Below are positions 25,345 through 33,676 of a stretch of 64,000 bases of DNA, in pieces; the stretch's first letter is position 1; every line of letters starts with the position of its first letter. Below the pieces are notes generated by a model, which saw only the letters and a program-made list of their open reading frames with translations, had not been told where the DNA came from and did no database searches. The DNA is taken from assembly GCF_037892605.1 (NCBI RefSeq), contig NZ_JBBKTU010000001.1:1364001-1428000 (forward strand), read 5' to 3'. The stretch is from Lacibacter sp. H407 (GTDB taxonomy: Bacteria > Bacteroidota > Bacteroidia > Chitinophagales > Chitinophagaceae). The translations under genes and the position numbers were made by a program.

Positions 25345-26871
25345 TTATTCTATTCCTGAATGTTCTTGTTTTGATAAGTCAGTTGTTCCTGCAACTGACT
25401 TATTAAATTCAATACGATATAAAATAAAATCTGCTAGAAAGGCTGCAAGGTTCTGCTGCAGAAAAGGAATGTGCACTGGTTTTGCTGATGTGTTGATGCG
25501 AAGGTTGGCAAGTCTATTGCGTCGTTGATACAAAGAAGTTTCAACCGCAACACTTTCTGCATCGTTCAGATTCAGTAAAATATGTTCAAGACCCCAAACA
25601 CCTTTTTCAATTTCAATTGCATCTTCATGTATCCAGATACTAAAATTCTTTCTGAACACGTGTGTTCGAATGGTATAGTAAACTGTCCATGCAATAACAA
25701 ATAGTGCATTCCATCCAACAAAGGAAAACAAGCTAAACCCCGCAATCATTGCCGGTACAATACCGAACAACAATGTTTTCCGTTTGGTGTAAGCAGCTTC
25801 AATTTTAAATGCTGTAGAAACTGCAGAGGGTAATACAGGCTGATACCAGGAAGTGATTCGCTGAATTTGATCGGCCCTTGTGATGGGAATATTATTGCTG
25901 CTGTTACGTTCCGTATTGTCTTCGGCCATTACCCATAATCGCATAATATAGAGCTGCAGTTTCCGGCGTACATAATTTGCATTCCAGCTCAGCAACTTAA
26001 TTCGGGAGAATCGAATTTTTTTCTCTTTGGTTTCAATCAACCCCCAGCTCATAAAAAACTGTCCGGTTTGCAAACGGATGCTGAAATTAAAGTAGCGAAG
26101 TACTACACGGATCGACGAAACGATCACAGAAAGAAAAACGCCCGCCAGAATGAGAAATGATAAGATACTTGTTGTTTGCAGCAGATTGCTTTGTTGTTCC
26201 ACCCATTGAACAGAATCAAATCCGAGATATTCCTGCAAGTCCTGAAAGCGGGCAAGAATAAATGCAAGAATGATCAGCAGTGTTTTCAGATGATTTTCTG
26301 ACAAGCATAGTTTCAACAGATCTTTGCCGGTAAGTTTGATGCTGTTTACCTGTTCTGCCTGTGCAGGTTGTTCAGTTTCACTTGTATTGATCTCTGCTTT
26401 TGAAGAGAGCAGACCTTTTAAATGCCCGGCATTTGCAAGTGAAATTCCTTGTATAGTGATTTCTTCTTTCGCTGTTCCTGATGTACTGATGATGAGTTCG
26501 CAGGTATTAGTTAGGCGATGCAGAAATGTTTGATTTTGATGAATCGCTTGAATTTTTCCGAATGGTATCTCTGTTTTTACTTTTGTAAAAATTCCTTTTT
26601 CTACCAATAACAAATTCGGCTGAAGACGAAAGCGAAATGAAAAGTAGTGGATGAGCTGTTTGGTTTTTATCAACAGAAGGATCACAACTGAACCGATCAA
26701 CACACTCAACAATTGCCGGTCAAGCGGTTTGGCTCCATCTTTATTTTTAAAAAAGCTGCGGGCAAGTCCCAACAGGATCAGCGGCCATATCTGTTTGATC
26801 CCTTCCAATAGAATGATGAGCAGAACAATGGGCGACTGGCGTTGCGGTTTTTCCCAATCAACTATTTTCAT
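25345..26871 (-). CDS. PH domain-containing membrane protein (YdbT-like)
   Basis: 508 residues with several membrane helices and three bPH2 (YdbS/YdbT) domains: about 68-150 (beginning FRLRPNLLLVEKGIFTKVKTEIPFGKIQAIHQ), 265-330 (FSIRLQTGQFFMSWGLIETKEKKIRFSRIKLLSW) and 415-495 (AIEIEKGVWGLEHILLNLNDAESVAV). Each starts after a pair of transmembrane segments, as in Bacillus YdbT. YdbS/YdbT pairs confer resistance to certain antimicrobial peptides in Bacillus; the role in Bacteroidota is unclear. Its start overlaps the end of the upstream PH gene by 14 bp. Confidence 0.87.
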   Translation of the reverse strand: MKIVDWEKPQRQSPIVLLIILLEGIKQIWPLILLGLARSFFKNKDGAKPLDRQLLSVLIGSVVILLLIKTKQLIHYFSFRFRLQPNLLLVEKGIFTKVKTEIPFGKIQAIHQNQTFLHRLTNTCELIISTSGTAKEEITIQGISLANAGHLKGLLSSKAEINTSETEQPAQAEQVNSIKLTGKDLLKLCLSENHLKTLLIILAFILARFQDLQEYLGFDSVQWVEQQSNLLQTTSILSFLILAGVFLSVIVSSIRVVLRYFNFSIRLQTGQFFMSWGLIETKEKKIRFSRIKLLSWNANYVRRKLQLYIMRLWVMAEDNTERNSSNNIPITRADQIQRITSWYQPVLPSAVSTAFKIEAAYTKRKTLLFGIVPAMIAGFSLFSFVGWNALFVIAWTVYYTIRTHVFRKNFSIWIHEDAIEIEKGVWGLEHILLNLNDAESVAVETSLYQRRNRLANLRINTSAKPVHIPFLQQNLAAFLADFILYRIEFNKSVAGTTDLSKQEHSGIE

Positions 26872-27385
26872 ACCTCATCTGTTTTAATAACACCCATTCT
26901 TTTAATCGTTCTGCCTGTTCTTCTGTTAAGCCGCCGATCTTAATATCAGCAAAGGATGAATTGGCTGCTGTGAATAATTGCAGAGAGGCAAGCTTATACT
27001 TTCTTTCCAATGGCCCTTTCTTGATCACACAATGCTGAATTTTCGAAAGCGGCACAATATGCATCTGCTGAAACAGCCATCCCTTTCGGAATAAAACATC
27101 ATGTTCACGCATGGCATAGGCCATCTGCGGAAACGATTTGGTAATCGAAAAAAAGTGAAAGCCTGAAAGAAGAACAACGCAGGCGATGATCAAAAGAAAA
27201 ACAGGAGTAGGATGTAACGCATCAAAAAAGAAAATGGCGGTTACCGCAACAGCGAAGCCGATCAACCATAAAACAGCCCATTCAGTAAGCAGTACTTTTT
27301 TATAGTTCTTTTCAACAGGATGCAGCGCTACATCTTCGTGTTTTGGAATTTCTTCCCAGGTTATTTGCGGGTGAACTAATTTCAT
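26858..27385 (-). CDS. PH domain-containing membrane protein (YdbS-like)
   Basis: 175 residues. Two membrane segments at about 33-53 and 60-80 precede one bPH2 domain (AMREHDVLFRKGWLFQQMHIVPLSKIQHCVIKKGPLERKYKLASLQLFTA at about 91-140), ending in a short helix. This is the standard YdbS partner and overlaps the YdbT-like gene by 14 bp, so the two are one translationally coupled unit and probably one complex. Confidence 0.88.
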   Translation of the reverse strand: MKLVHPQITWEEIPKHEDVALHPVEKNYKKVLLTEWAVLWLIGFAVAVTAIFFFDALHPTPVFLLIIACVVLLSGFHFFSITKSFPQMAYAMREHDVLFRKGWLFQQMHIVPLSKIQHCVIKKGPLERKYKLASLQLFTAANSSFADIKIGGLTEEQAERLKEWVLLKQMRYENS

Positions 27386-27438
27386 CGGCAGGAAGTTTTT
27401 CGTAAAATAGCAAATGAACAGCGAAATACAGGATCTGT

Positions 27439-27747
27439 TTACTTTCCCGCAAGCAACTGCTCTTCTTTTTTCAATTGCTTATCGTACACAAATGTGCCCA
27501 GCGGCAACCACGCAGCAACAAACGCAAACAGAAATTTCCTGAAAGGCCAGTTGTACACTTCTTTTACGTAGTAGGCGAGTGCCACGTACACAACAAACAA
27601 TAATCCATGTGCCCATCCAACATACTTTACAGCTAGCGGTAAATCAAATGCATACTTGAGTGGCATTGCAATTAATAACAACACCAGGAAGGATATACCT
27701 TCTGCAATACCTGTTTTACGTAAAAGTTGAAGTGGTTTGAGATTCAT
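27439..27747 (-). CDS. DUF3817 domain-containing membrane protein
   Basis: 102 residues with three membrane helices. The sequence LRKTGIAEGISFLVLLLIAMPLKY at about 7-30, AVKYVGWAHGLLFVVYVALAYY near 36-57, and a final WPFRKFLFAFVAAWLPLGTFVYD fit DUF3817 (YdzA-like integral membrane family). Function unknown. It lies 20 bp downstream of the MerC-like gene and could be co-transcribed. The start at 27747 is chosen to avoid overlap; an in-frame ATG at 27771 overlaps the MerC stop. Confidence 0.85.
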   Translation of the reverse strand: MNLKPLQLLRKTGIAEGISFLVLLLIAMPLKYAFDLPLAVKYVGWAHGLLFVVYVALAYYVKEVYNWPFRKFLFAFVAAWLPLGTFVYDKQLKKEEQLLAGK

Positions 27748-27767
27748 GCTGCAAAGAAACGAACAGA

Positions 27768-28166
27768 TCAATGATTACAATCTGTAGTATGACAATGATT
27801 TGCTTTTCTGCAAAAACGATGATTGAGCATATGTGCGGTAATGATCAACGCAACTGCAGGAACAACAAATACAAAAGAAGAATAAGGAAACTTGATAAAC
27901 TGGTTGAGGGTAAACAGCAACATCCCTGCTGAAAACGGAACCAAAGTGCCCCAGTGGTGATGGTGCTTTTTGTAACCATGCCAAAGTGTAGAAAAACCGA
28001 TTACGAAGGCAGTGCCCAATAACAGGACTTCTAAAAACACATTGTGAATGATGTTGACACCAAACAGCGGTAAGCTGGTGATGAATAATGGTACTACAGC
28101 ACAGTGTATGGCACAGGCTACAGATGCGGCGATTCCTAAGGCTTCCCAATTAATACGCATATTCAT
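27768..28166 (-). CDS. MerC domain-containing membrane protein
   Basis: 132 residues with four hydrophobic segments and the MerC signature at the N-terminus: ALGIAASVACAIHCAVVPLF, where the Cys and His pair in ACAIHC is the metal-binding part. The C-terminal tail is rich in His and Cys (FCRKANHCHTTDCNH), unusual for the transport domain itself and likely a metal ligand. MerC domain proteins move heavy metals such as mercury or others across the inner membrane. It is divergent from an SCO gene and a Fur-family regulator, with a perfect palindrome in its promoter. The ATG at 28166 is chosen over 28205, which lies inside that palindrome. Confidence 0.87.
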   Translation of the reverse strand: MNMRINWEALGIAASVACAIHCAVVPLFITSLPLFGVNIIHNVFLEVLLLGTAFVIGFSTLWHGYKKHHHHWGTLVPFSAGMLLFTLNQFIKFPYSSFVFVVPAVALIITAHMLNHRFCRKANHCHTTDCNH

Positions 28167-28175
28167 AAAGGACAG

Positions 28176-28205
28176 CAAAAGTACATATTTGCAATTATGT
28201 TGCAA
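28176..28205 (-). promoter_or_regulatory. Predicted promoter of the MerC-like gene
   Basis: On the minus strand TTG at 28205-28203, exactly 19 nt and TACTTTTG at 28183-28176. The start codon at 28166 is about 10 nt downstream of the box. The -33 element is part of the 21-bp palindrome. Confidence 0.65.
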
Positions 28206-28207
28206 AT
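28187..28207. promoter_or_regulatory. Perfect 21-bp palindrome, candidate Fur-family operator
   Basis: ATTTGCAA, 5-nt spacer TTATG, TTGCAAAT. The arms are exact inverted copies. It overlaps the MerC promoter and lies about 60 bp from the SCO start codon; a Fur-family regulator is encoded two genes away. Confidence 0.6.
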
Positions 28208-28243
28208 TTTATTTTCAAGACGCATTCGCCTCAATTCGCTCCG

Positions 28244-28251
28244 TACCTTTG
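28244..28251 (+). promoter_or_regulatory. Predicted -7 box of the SCO-Fur unit
   Basis: TACCTTTG matches TAnnTTTG; the ATG at 28269 follows after 17 nt. The -33 region holds no TTG (closest TTC at 16 nt), so it may need an activator or be weak. Confidence 0.4.
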
Positions 28252-28268
28252 CAGCTCATTACAAGCAT

Positions 28269-28925
28269 ATGTCGAAAAAATTGTGGTTTTATCTTGGATT
28301 CTTCCTGTTGTTGACGGGTGTTTTTTTTCTTTCGATTTTCTGGGGCACCGACCTGTGGCGTAAAAAATTGCCCACCATGAACGATGTAAAAGACTTTGCA
28401 TTTGTGAATCAATTGGGCGACACCATCACCAACAGCAATGTGGCGGGCAAGGTACAGGTAGTGGAATTTTTCTTTACCACCTGCACAGGCATTTGTCCAA
28501 AAATGAATACGAATATGGCGGTAATTGCAAAAGATTTTGCTGCGGAAGAGGATTTTGTAATGCTGAGTCATACAGTTGATCCGGATACAGATTCGGTGGC
28601 CCGTTTGAAACACTATGCCGATTCAATGAAGATCGATCCCAAAAAATGGATGCTCCTTACCGGTACAAAAGAAAAATTATACGAGGCTGCCCGCAAAAGT
28701 TATTTGCTCGATGATCAGAAGAACGGCCTTGATCCAATCGCCGATCAGTTTATCCATACCCAACTGTTTGCACTTGTTGACAGGGCAGGAAGACTGCGGG
28801 GTATTTACGACGGACTTGATAAAAAGGAACTGGCCAAACTCAATGAAGATATCAGCCTGGTATTAAAAGAACGCTACGATGGCCCCCGGTTTGTGAACGG
28901 AATTTTTCAGAACAATCCCAATTAA
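28269..28925 (+). CDS. SCO1/SenC family copper-thioredoxin protein
   Basis: 218 residues. An N-terminal membrane anchor (5-25) is followed by a thioredoxin-like SCO domain. The copper site is complete: Cys72-x3-Cys76 in FFTTCTGICPKM and His163 in DQFIHTQLF. SCO proteins deliver copper to, or reduce thiols in, cytochrome c oxidase CuA. No oxidase genes are in the window. It lies 12 bp upstream of the Fur-family gene, clearly one operon, and divergent from the MerC-like gene, which suggests a shared metal response. Confidence 0.92.
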   Translation: MSKKLWFYLGFFLLLTGVFFLSIFWGTDLWRKKLPTMNDVKDFAFVNQLGDTITNSNVAGKVQVVEFFFTTCTGICPKMNTNMAVIAKDFAAEEDFVMLSHTVDPDTDSVARLKHYADSMKIDPKKWMLLTGTKEKLYEAARKSYLLDDQKNGLDPIADQFIHTQLFALVDRAGRLRGIYDGLDKKELAKLNEDISLVLKERYDGPRFVNGIFQNNPN

Positions 28926-28937
28926 GTAAATTCGGTT

Positions 28938-29357
28938 ATGAGCGAAGCGATCAAAGATCTGTTGAAAAAAAACCACATGAGTGTAACCGACAGCCGGTTA
29001 CAAATACTGGATTTATTTTATCATTCACCCGGTGCGTTGGCGCATGCAGATATTGAAAAGAAAGCCAGCGATAAAATTGACCGTGTTACTATTTACCGTA
29101 CGCTGCAAACCTTCGAAGAAAAAGGGATCATCCATACTATTCCAACAGCCGATAATTCGGTTAAGTATGCATTGTGTAAAGACCAATGTGCAGATGGTCA
29201 TCATCACGATAACCACGTACATTTTGTATGTGATCAATGTGGCAAAACCATTTGCCTGGATGATGTACATGTGCCGGAAGTGAAATTGCCGAAAGGGTTT
29301 CAACCGCACCAAAGTAATATGGTGGTAAGTGGTTTTTGTAATGATTGCAGGAGTTAA
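28938..29357 (+). CDS. Fur family transcriptional regulator
   Basis: 139 residues. The N-terminal winged helix contains VTDSRLQILDLFYHSPGALAHADIE at about 16-40 and the recognition helix in DRVTIYRTLQTFEEKGIIH at 48-66. The dimerisation half carries the structural zinc site, Cys98-x2-Cys101 and Cys134-x2-Cys137, and a His-rich sensing region (ADGHHHDNHVHF). Whether it senses zinc (Zur), iron or peroxide cannot be read from sequence. It is co-transcribed with the SCO gene 12 bp upstream. The adjacent palindrome is its likely operator. Confidence 0.9.
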   Translation: MSEAIKDLLKKNHMSVTDSRLQILDLFYHSPGALAHADIEKKASDKIDRVTIYRTLQTFEEKGIIHTIPTADNSVKYALCKDQCADGHHHDNHVHFVCDQCGKTICLDDVHVPEVKLPKGFQPHQSNMVVSGFCNDCRS

Positions 29358-29499
29358 GGGTTAAGAGTTAAAAAAAAGAGATAGAAAAGATCATTAACCT
29401 TCCAGGTTACGCCTTTCTCTTAAGTTTCCCGATGAATATAATTTGAACGAGCATAATCAACCTGTCAGGTCTGTGTGTAGAAACAAGTTAGCTGGCGAA

Positions 29500-30228
29500 A
29501 TGAATCGACTTATACTGATATTTATACTGTATCTATTTTCCTGTGACCGAATCGAAAAAAAATCGGAAACAAATCTGTTGACGGTACCCAAACAAAATGA
29601 AATAATAGAATCAGACGAGGATACACTTCCTAATGGTAAAAAAATATTGAATAACATCGACTCAGGAATGGATCATTATTATAAAGAGGTTGTTGGTACT
29701 GATACATTAACAGGGGGATATTTAACCTGCTATGGTATAGATGATAGTATGAAGTATTTTTATCTGCGACATGGAGACACATTACATTTATTAAACCAGA
29801 CACCTACTTACACATCAACATGGAGCTTGGGTGTATTAGAAAAAGATTTCGATAATTTTTTCATAACCAGAATAGATAATGGGAATGGAGTTCCAGAAAC
29901 ATTTCAGGTATTTGATAAAACAACAAGTAAAAACCTTTTGGGTGACAAAGTGGAAGCATGGAATTTTAAGTATTTAGGAGACACTTTGTTTTTCTTATAC
30001 GACAATCATAGTGTCAAACTAATCGGTAACTATATTAATAGAAAATATGCAGATAGCATTTTTCTTTATAATGTGAAGTCGGGCATGAGACAAGGATATA
30101 AGTTGCCTTATGAAAACCAAAGTGACATAATATATTACGACATTAAAAATTTGACAAAGAGAAACCTGATTGTTAGTCGAAGAGATCATTATACCGAAGT
30201 AGAGAAATTAGTAAAATACAACCGCTAA
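29500..30228 (+). CDS. Lipoprotein-like orphan of unknown function
   Basis: 242 residues from the ATG at 29500. The signal sequence (MNRLILIFILYLFSCDRIEKK) ends in FSC-D, a lipobox-like cysteine at residue 15, followed by aspartate at +2. The rest is beta-rich and resembles no family I know; repeated patterns such as GVLEKDFDNFFITRID and KVEAWNFKYLGDTLFFLYDN suggest a propeller-like set of strands. The gene is visibly more AT-rich than its neighbours. An in-frame ATG at 29443 would place charged residues before the signal and is less likely. Confidence 0.6.
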   Translation: MNRLILIFILYLFSCDRIEKKSETNLLTVPKQNEIIESDEDTLPNGKKILNNIDSGMDHYYKEVVGTDTLTGGYLTCYGIDDSMKYFYLRHGDTLHLLNQTPTYTSTWSLGVLEKDFDNFFITRIDNGNGVPETFQVFDKTTSKNLLGDKVEAWNFKYLGDTLFFLYDNHSVKLIGNYINRKYADSIFLYNVKSGMRQGYKLPYENQSDIIYYDIKNLTKRNLIVSRRDHYTEVEKLVKYNR

Positions 30229-30306
30229 CATGAGCGTAGCGGGGTGACAGAATAACCAATCAGCAATACGTATTCAGTTTCTGGGTATCTCATCCTCCTT
30301 CCCCAA

Positions 30307-30341
30307 AATAAAAATGCCCTCCCGTAGAAACGGCAGGACAT
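30307..30341 (-). terminator. Terminator of the M3 peptidase gene
   Basis: On the minus strand a 12-bp stem with two internal mismatches (ATGTCCTGCCGT / ACGGGAGGGCAT, loop TTCT) is followed by TTTTTATTTT, 37 bp downstream of the peptidase stop. Confidence 0.6.
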
Positions 30342-30377
30342 GATTAATGTTCTGATTTAGCAGGGCAAATATCGGTA

Positions 30378-32099
30378 TTAATTCAGATTATCCATTTCTG
30401 TTTTTACAAAATCCATCAAGGTTTTGATATGGTTGGGCGAAAAATCAAACTTCAGCCCGGCTGCTTCATAGAGTTGGGGCAATGTTTTGGTGCCGCCCAA
30501 ACTCAAGGCATTGATATAATGCTGCAATGCTTCCTGCTGATTTTGTTTGAACTGCATCCACAATCCAATAGCACCCAACTGGGCAATTCCATATTCAATA
30601 TAATAAAACGGCACTTCAAACAAATGCAGTTGACGCTGCCATTCGTACGGACGGAATTGTTCCAATCCACTGTAATCGATCAAGCCAGTGCTGTATTCAT
30701 TTGCAAGCGACATCCATTTTTCACCACGCTCTTCTGCGGTATGTGCAGGATTTTCATAGAGCCAATGCTGAAATGCATCAATACGTGCGATCCAAGGTAA
30801 AATGGTGAGCACACGTTCCAGTTGTTTAAACTTCGCACGGCGCAACTCTTCCTGATCTGTAAAGAAAATATTCCAATGCTCCATGCTGAACAATTCCATG
30901 GCCATACTTGCCACTTCAGCGATCTCTGCACCATATTCTTTAAAGCCGGTCAACTCCAGGTTATGTGTCAAAAACGAGTGAACAGCGTGGCCGCCTTCGT
31001 GTACCATGGTGGTTACGTCATCCAATGTGCCGGCTGCATTCATAAAAATAAACGGAGCACCCGTTTCAGCTAACGGCATATTGTAACCGCCGGGAGCTTT
31101 TCCCTTACGGCTGTCAAGATCGAACCGCTTCATCTCATTCATCTTTTGCAAACAATCTGCAAAAAAGGGATTTAGTTGTTTGAAACATTCAATTGTTTTT
31201 TCAGTTAATTCTGTTCCGGTTGTGAAAGGTTGCAATGGCGTAATACCTGCCGGTTCTGCATCCATATCCCAAGGGCGCAATTGATCAACACCAATTGCTT
31301 TGCGTTGTTCTTCATAAATAATTTTCACCAATGGAATTACATGTTGCTTCACTGCTTCGTGAAAATTGAAACAGTCCTGCGACGTGTAGTCAAAACGGCC
31401 GAGCTCTTTAAATTTATAATCACGGTAGTTTTTGAAATCTGCATTCAATGCAATTTGGTGGCGTTGCGCAACCAGTTTATTGAACAGCTCATTCAACGCT
31501 TCCCGATCCTGGTAACGGCGGGTCTGAATTTTCATATACACCTCTTCCCGTAACGTACGATCCGGATTTTCTAAAAACTTTCCGGCCTGTTGTAAGGTGT
31601 ACTCTTTGCCATTTACTTCAATGGTCATTTTACCGGCGATCTGTCCAAACTGTTGCTGCATTACATTCATCTCCGCCATAATGGGAATATTGGCTTCACG
31701 AAACAGCTCAATACTTTTTTTGATGGAACGTAAGTAGGTGAAATATTTATCAGTATCCAGTTCTTTCGTGAATGGACACTCAACAAGTTTGCGGTTGAGT
31801 TTATCGGCATAGGGTTGCATTTTCGGTGCAATCTCCATGTAGAAATAATTGAATGCTTCTTCCAGTTGTTTGTTCTCGGTATCGCAGGTCATCCGTACCT
31901 GGCGCCAGCAAGCATCTTCGCTGATGATGGCTTCCAGTTCGCTGCTGTCTTTCAGCCACTGTTCCAGTTCTGTTTTATTGTTGATGGTACGATCGAGTAA
32001 TTGCTGAAAATAAGGTTCTACCAAGTCCCAAGTAGTAATAGTGAAATCCTTCGGTAAAAAACTACGCTCGATCGGCTTGATATCGGCTGTGAGTGTCAT
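30378..32099 (-). CDS. M3 family oligoendopeptidase (PepF-like)
   Basis: 573 residues. The zinc site is HEGGH at 367-371 in TMVHEGGHAVHSF, with the third ligand expected in EIAEVASMAMELFSM (glutamate near 394). The helical N-terminal half and YYIEYGIAQLGAIGLW near the end are typical of M3 thimet-type oligopeptidases. These are cytoplasmic enzymes that cut peptides of up to about 20 residues. No signal peptide. It is downstream of the DUF5606 gene, with a long hairpin between them. Confidence 0.93.
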   Translation of the reverse strand: MTLTADIKPIERSFLPKDFTITTWDLVEPYFQQLLDRTINNKTELEQWLKDSSELEAIISEDACWRQVRMTCDTENKQLEEAFNYFYMEIAPKMQPYADKLNRKLVECPFTKELDTDKYFTYLRSIKKSIELFREANIPIMAEMNVMQQQFGQIAGKMTIEVNGKEYTLQQAGKFLENPDRTLREEVYMKIQTRRYQDREALNELFNKLVAQRHQIALNADFKNYRDYKFKELGRFDYTSQDCFNFHEAVKQHVIPLVKIIYEEQRKAIGVDQLRPWDMDAEPAGITPLQPFTTGTELTEKTIECFKQLNPFFADCLQKMNEMKRFDLDSRKGKAPGGYNMPLAETGAPFIFMNAAGTLDDVTTMVHEGGHAVHSFLTHNLELTGFKEYGAEIAEVASMAMELFSMEHWNIFFTDQEELRRAKFKQLERVLTILPWIARIDAFQHWLYENPAHTAEERGEKWMSLANEYSTGLIDYSGLEQFRPYEWQRQLHLFEVPFYYIEYGIAQLGAIGLWMQFKQNQQEALQHYINALSLGGTKTLPQLYEAAGLKFDFSPNHIKTLMDFVKTEMDNLN

Positions 32100-32120
32100 A
32101 GAAAAGAGTTTAAAAAATGA

Positions 32121-32180
32121 TGCCGGTAAGATGGTAAGCTGAAAAGAAGTTGAACTTCCCGCCTTCCCGTCTTACCGGCA
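32121..32180 (-). terminator. Long hairpin between DUF5606 and the M3 peptidase gene
   Basis: TGCCGGTAAGA (32121-32131) and TCTTACCGGCA (32170-32180) form a perfect 11-bp stem with a 38-nt loop. On the minus strand it is followed by TCATTTTTTAAA. It is a terminator for DUF5606 or an attenuator ahead of the peptidase gene. Confidence 0.55.
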
Positions 32181-32199
32181 AAAATGTATTGATTCAGAA

Positions 32200-32697
32200 T
32201 TAGTCTTCTTTCTTCTTTTTAGCGGCTGCTTTCTTTTTCGCCGCTTTCTTAGCTGGCTTTGCTTCTGCAACTGCTACTTCTTCAACAGGAGCTTCATCTT
32301 CTTCAATTGGCTCTTCAGTCAATTTGATCTCAATTCCTTTTGCGCTGATAATGCCATACCATTTCACCATCTTTTTCATATCGCTGGTATATACCCGCTC
32401 AAAATCAAGATCAGGAAATACTTTTTCAAAATAAGATTTGATGGCTTTTGCATCTTTTTCATCGGGAAGTTTGCCGCCATCTGCTTCCATTGCCTTAAAA
32501 ATATCGGCAAGGTTCACGTTATCACGAACGGTATATACTTCAATACTTTCCAGGTGTGAAAACTGGTGCTGACGGGTAGACGCAAACTTGGTTGAATTAT
32601 CGTCCAGTGAACGCACTATAGCGCCATCGGTTTTGCTGCTAACGAGTTCAAACAAACCGGGCATTCCGGTTACTGCAATTAATTTTCCGTATTCCAT
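32200..32697 (-). CDS. DUF5606 domain-containing protein with histone-like basic tail
   Basis: 165 residues. The N-terminal 120 residues (MEYGKLIAVTGMPGLFELVSSK; SHLESIEVYTVRDNVNLADIF; FERVYTSDMKKMVKWYGII) fit DUF5606, a conserved Bacteroidota family with a small beta-barrel-like start. From about 120 the chain becomes acidic (EEPIEEDEAPVEE), then an Ala/Lys-rich tail (AKPAKKAAKKKAAAKKKK) like histone H1 tails. Such tails usually bind nucleic acid. The function is not established. Upstream, 32698-32981 holds two GTTAAC repeats and no other structure I can support. Confidence 0.85.
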   Translation of the reverse strand: MEYGKLIAVTGMPGLFELVSSKTDGAIVRSLDDNSTKFASTRQHQFSHLESIEVYTVRDNVNLADIFKAMEADGGKLPDEKDAKAIKSYFEKVFPDLDFERVYTSDMKKMVKWYGIISAKGIEIKLTEEPIEEDEAPVEEVAVAEAKPAKKAAKKKAAAKKKKED

Positions 32698-32981
32698 AAT
32701 TTTTCAATTCAAGGGGTGCAAGTTAACGGATTTCGGTTAACCGCATTTCAATTTAACAGCAAACAAATCTGGCTGAGAATACGTGTTGATATACACAGCG
32801 TTTGCGATATTAAAATGCTCACCAACAGGACGTTCTGCTTTTTGTAGGCAGGATCCGGCTTCTTTAACAGGTTTTTTGTAGTACGATATATGAAAAATCA
32901 GCGTTATTCCTATACAAGGCTTGCCTGAAAGGCGAAACTGTTTATATTCGTTTATATCTTTTAAAAGCCAAAATCCTCATC

Positions 32982-33614
32982 TTGAGCTTGCTACATACAC
33001 AGGACGTAAATATTGATCGAATTTCCAACAAACAGGTAGTTTCCTTTATCCATGATAACCAGTTGTATCAATTGGACGATTTTGCAGCGTTGGAATCCTT
33101 CTGCCCCAAATCAAATTGTACTAAGGCGTTTTATACCCATCATAAAACATTTCATATCCGTGAGGGGATCGATAAGGTGTGGAATGCGTACAAAAATATT
33201 CATCCAAAAGAAGCATGGTGTGGCAACATGCTCCAGTTTGGTATGCAGTACTGCCGCAAGAACAACTCCATTTCGTATATCGATGATGAATATGCAGGAG
33301 CAAAAGCAGGGCAGATCGTTCTCATTCGTGTGAAAGCGTTGGGCGGTTTGGCGAAAGTGGCCGTAGGTCATGAAATAACGGCTGTGCATGAAAAAGAGAA
33401 ATGCCTCGAAACAAGTTATCTGGTGAAAGGAAAGTCGTTGGGCAGTCAACGTATTCAGTTAACTACAACTGAAGATGGTTTCACCGAAATATCACATCAT
33501 ACCATTTACAAAAGCGGATCGTGGCTACGGGATAAAATAATTTATCCGTTCTTTCATACAAAGGCCATCCGTGAATTTCATAATAATATCCGCAAGTCGT
33601 TAGGACTTGCTTAA
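32982..33614 (+). CDS. Conserved protein of unknown function with a START-like C-terminal pattern (TTG start)
   Basis: 210 residues. There is no ATG near the 5' end; the reading frame first offers TTG at 32982 (MSLLHTQDV), and the first in-frame ATG would remove 80 residues, so TTG is likely. The middle part, YTHHKTFHIREGIDKVWNAYKNIHPKEAW at about 51-80, resembles the first helix and strand of SRPBCC-type polyketide-cyclase domains. The end, HTKAIREFHNNIRKSLG, looks like the closing helix. No signal peptide. I cannot name a family with confidence. No recognisable promoter precedes it. Confidence 0.6.
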   Translation: MSLLHTQDVNIDRISNKQVVSFIHDNQLYQLDDFAALESFCPKSNCTKAFYTHHKTFHIREGIDKVWNAYKNIHPKEAWCGNMLQFGMQYCRKNNSISYIDDEYAGAKAGQIVLIRVKALGGLAKVAVGHEITAVHEKEKCLETSYLVKGKSLGSQRIQLTTTEDGFTEISHHTIYKSGSWLRDKIIYPFFHTKAIREFHNNIRKSLGLA

Positions 33615-33676
33615 TGCTGTTTTCATCTGTTCTGTTTGCAGAAAAGATTCTTTTATCTTTAAGCAAACACATTTGT

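Noticed and set aside
32709-32741. Two GTTAAC sites upstream of DUF5606 as an operator
   Set aside because: Short, common hexamers with no wider symmetry; no regulator nearby to connect.
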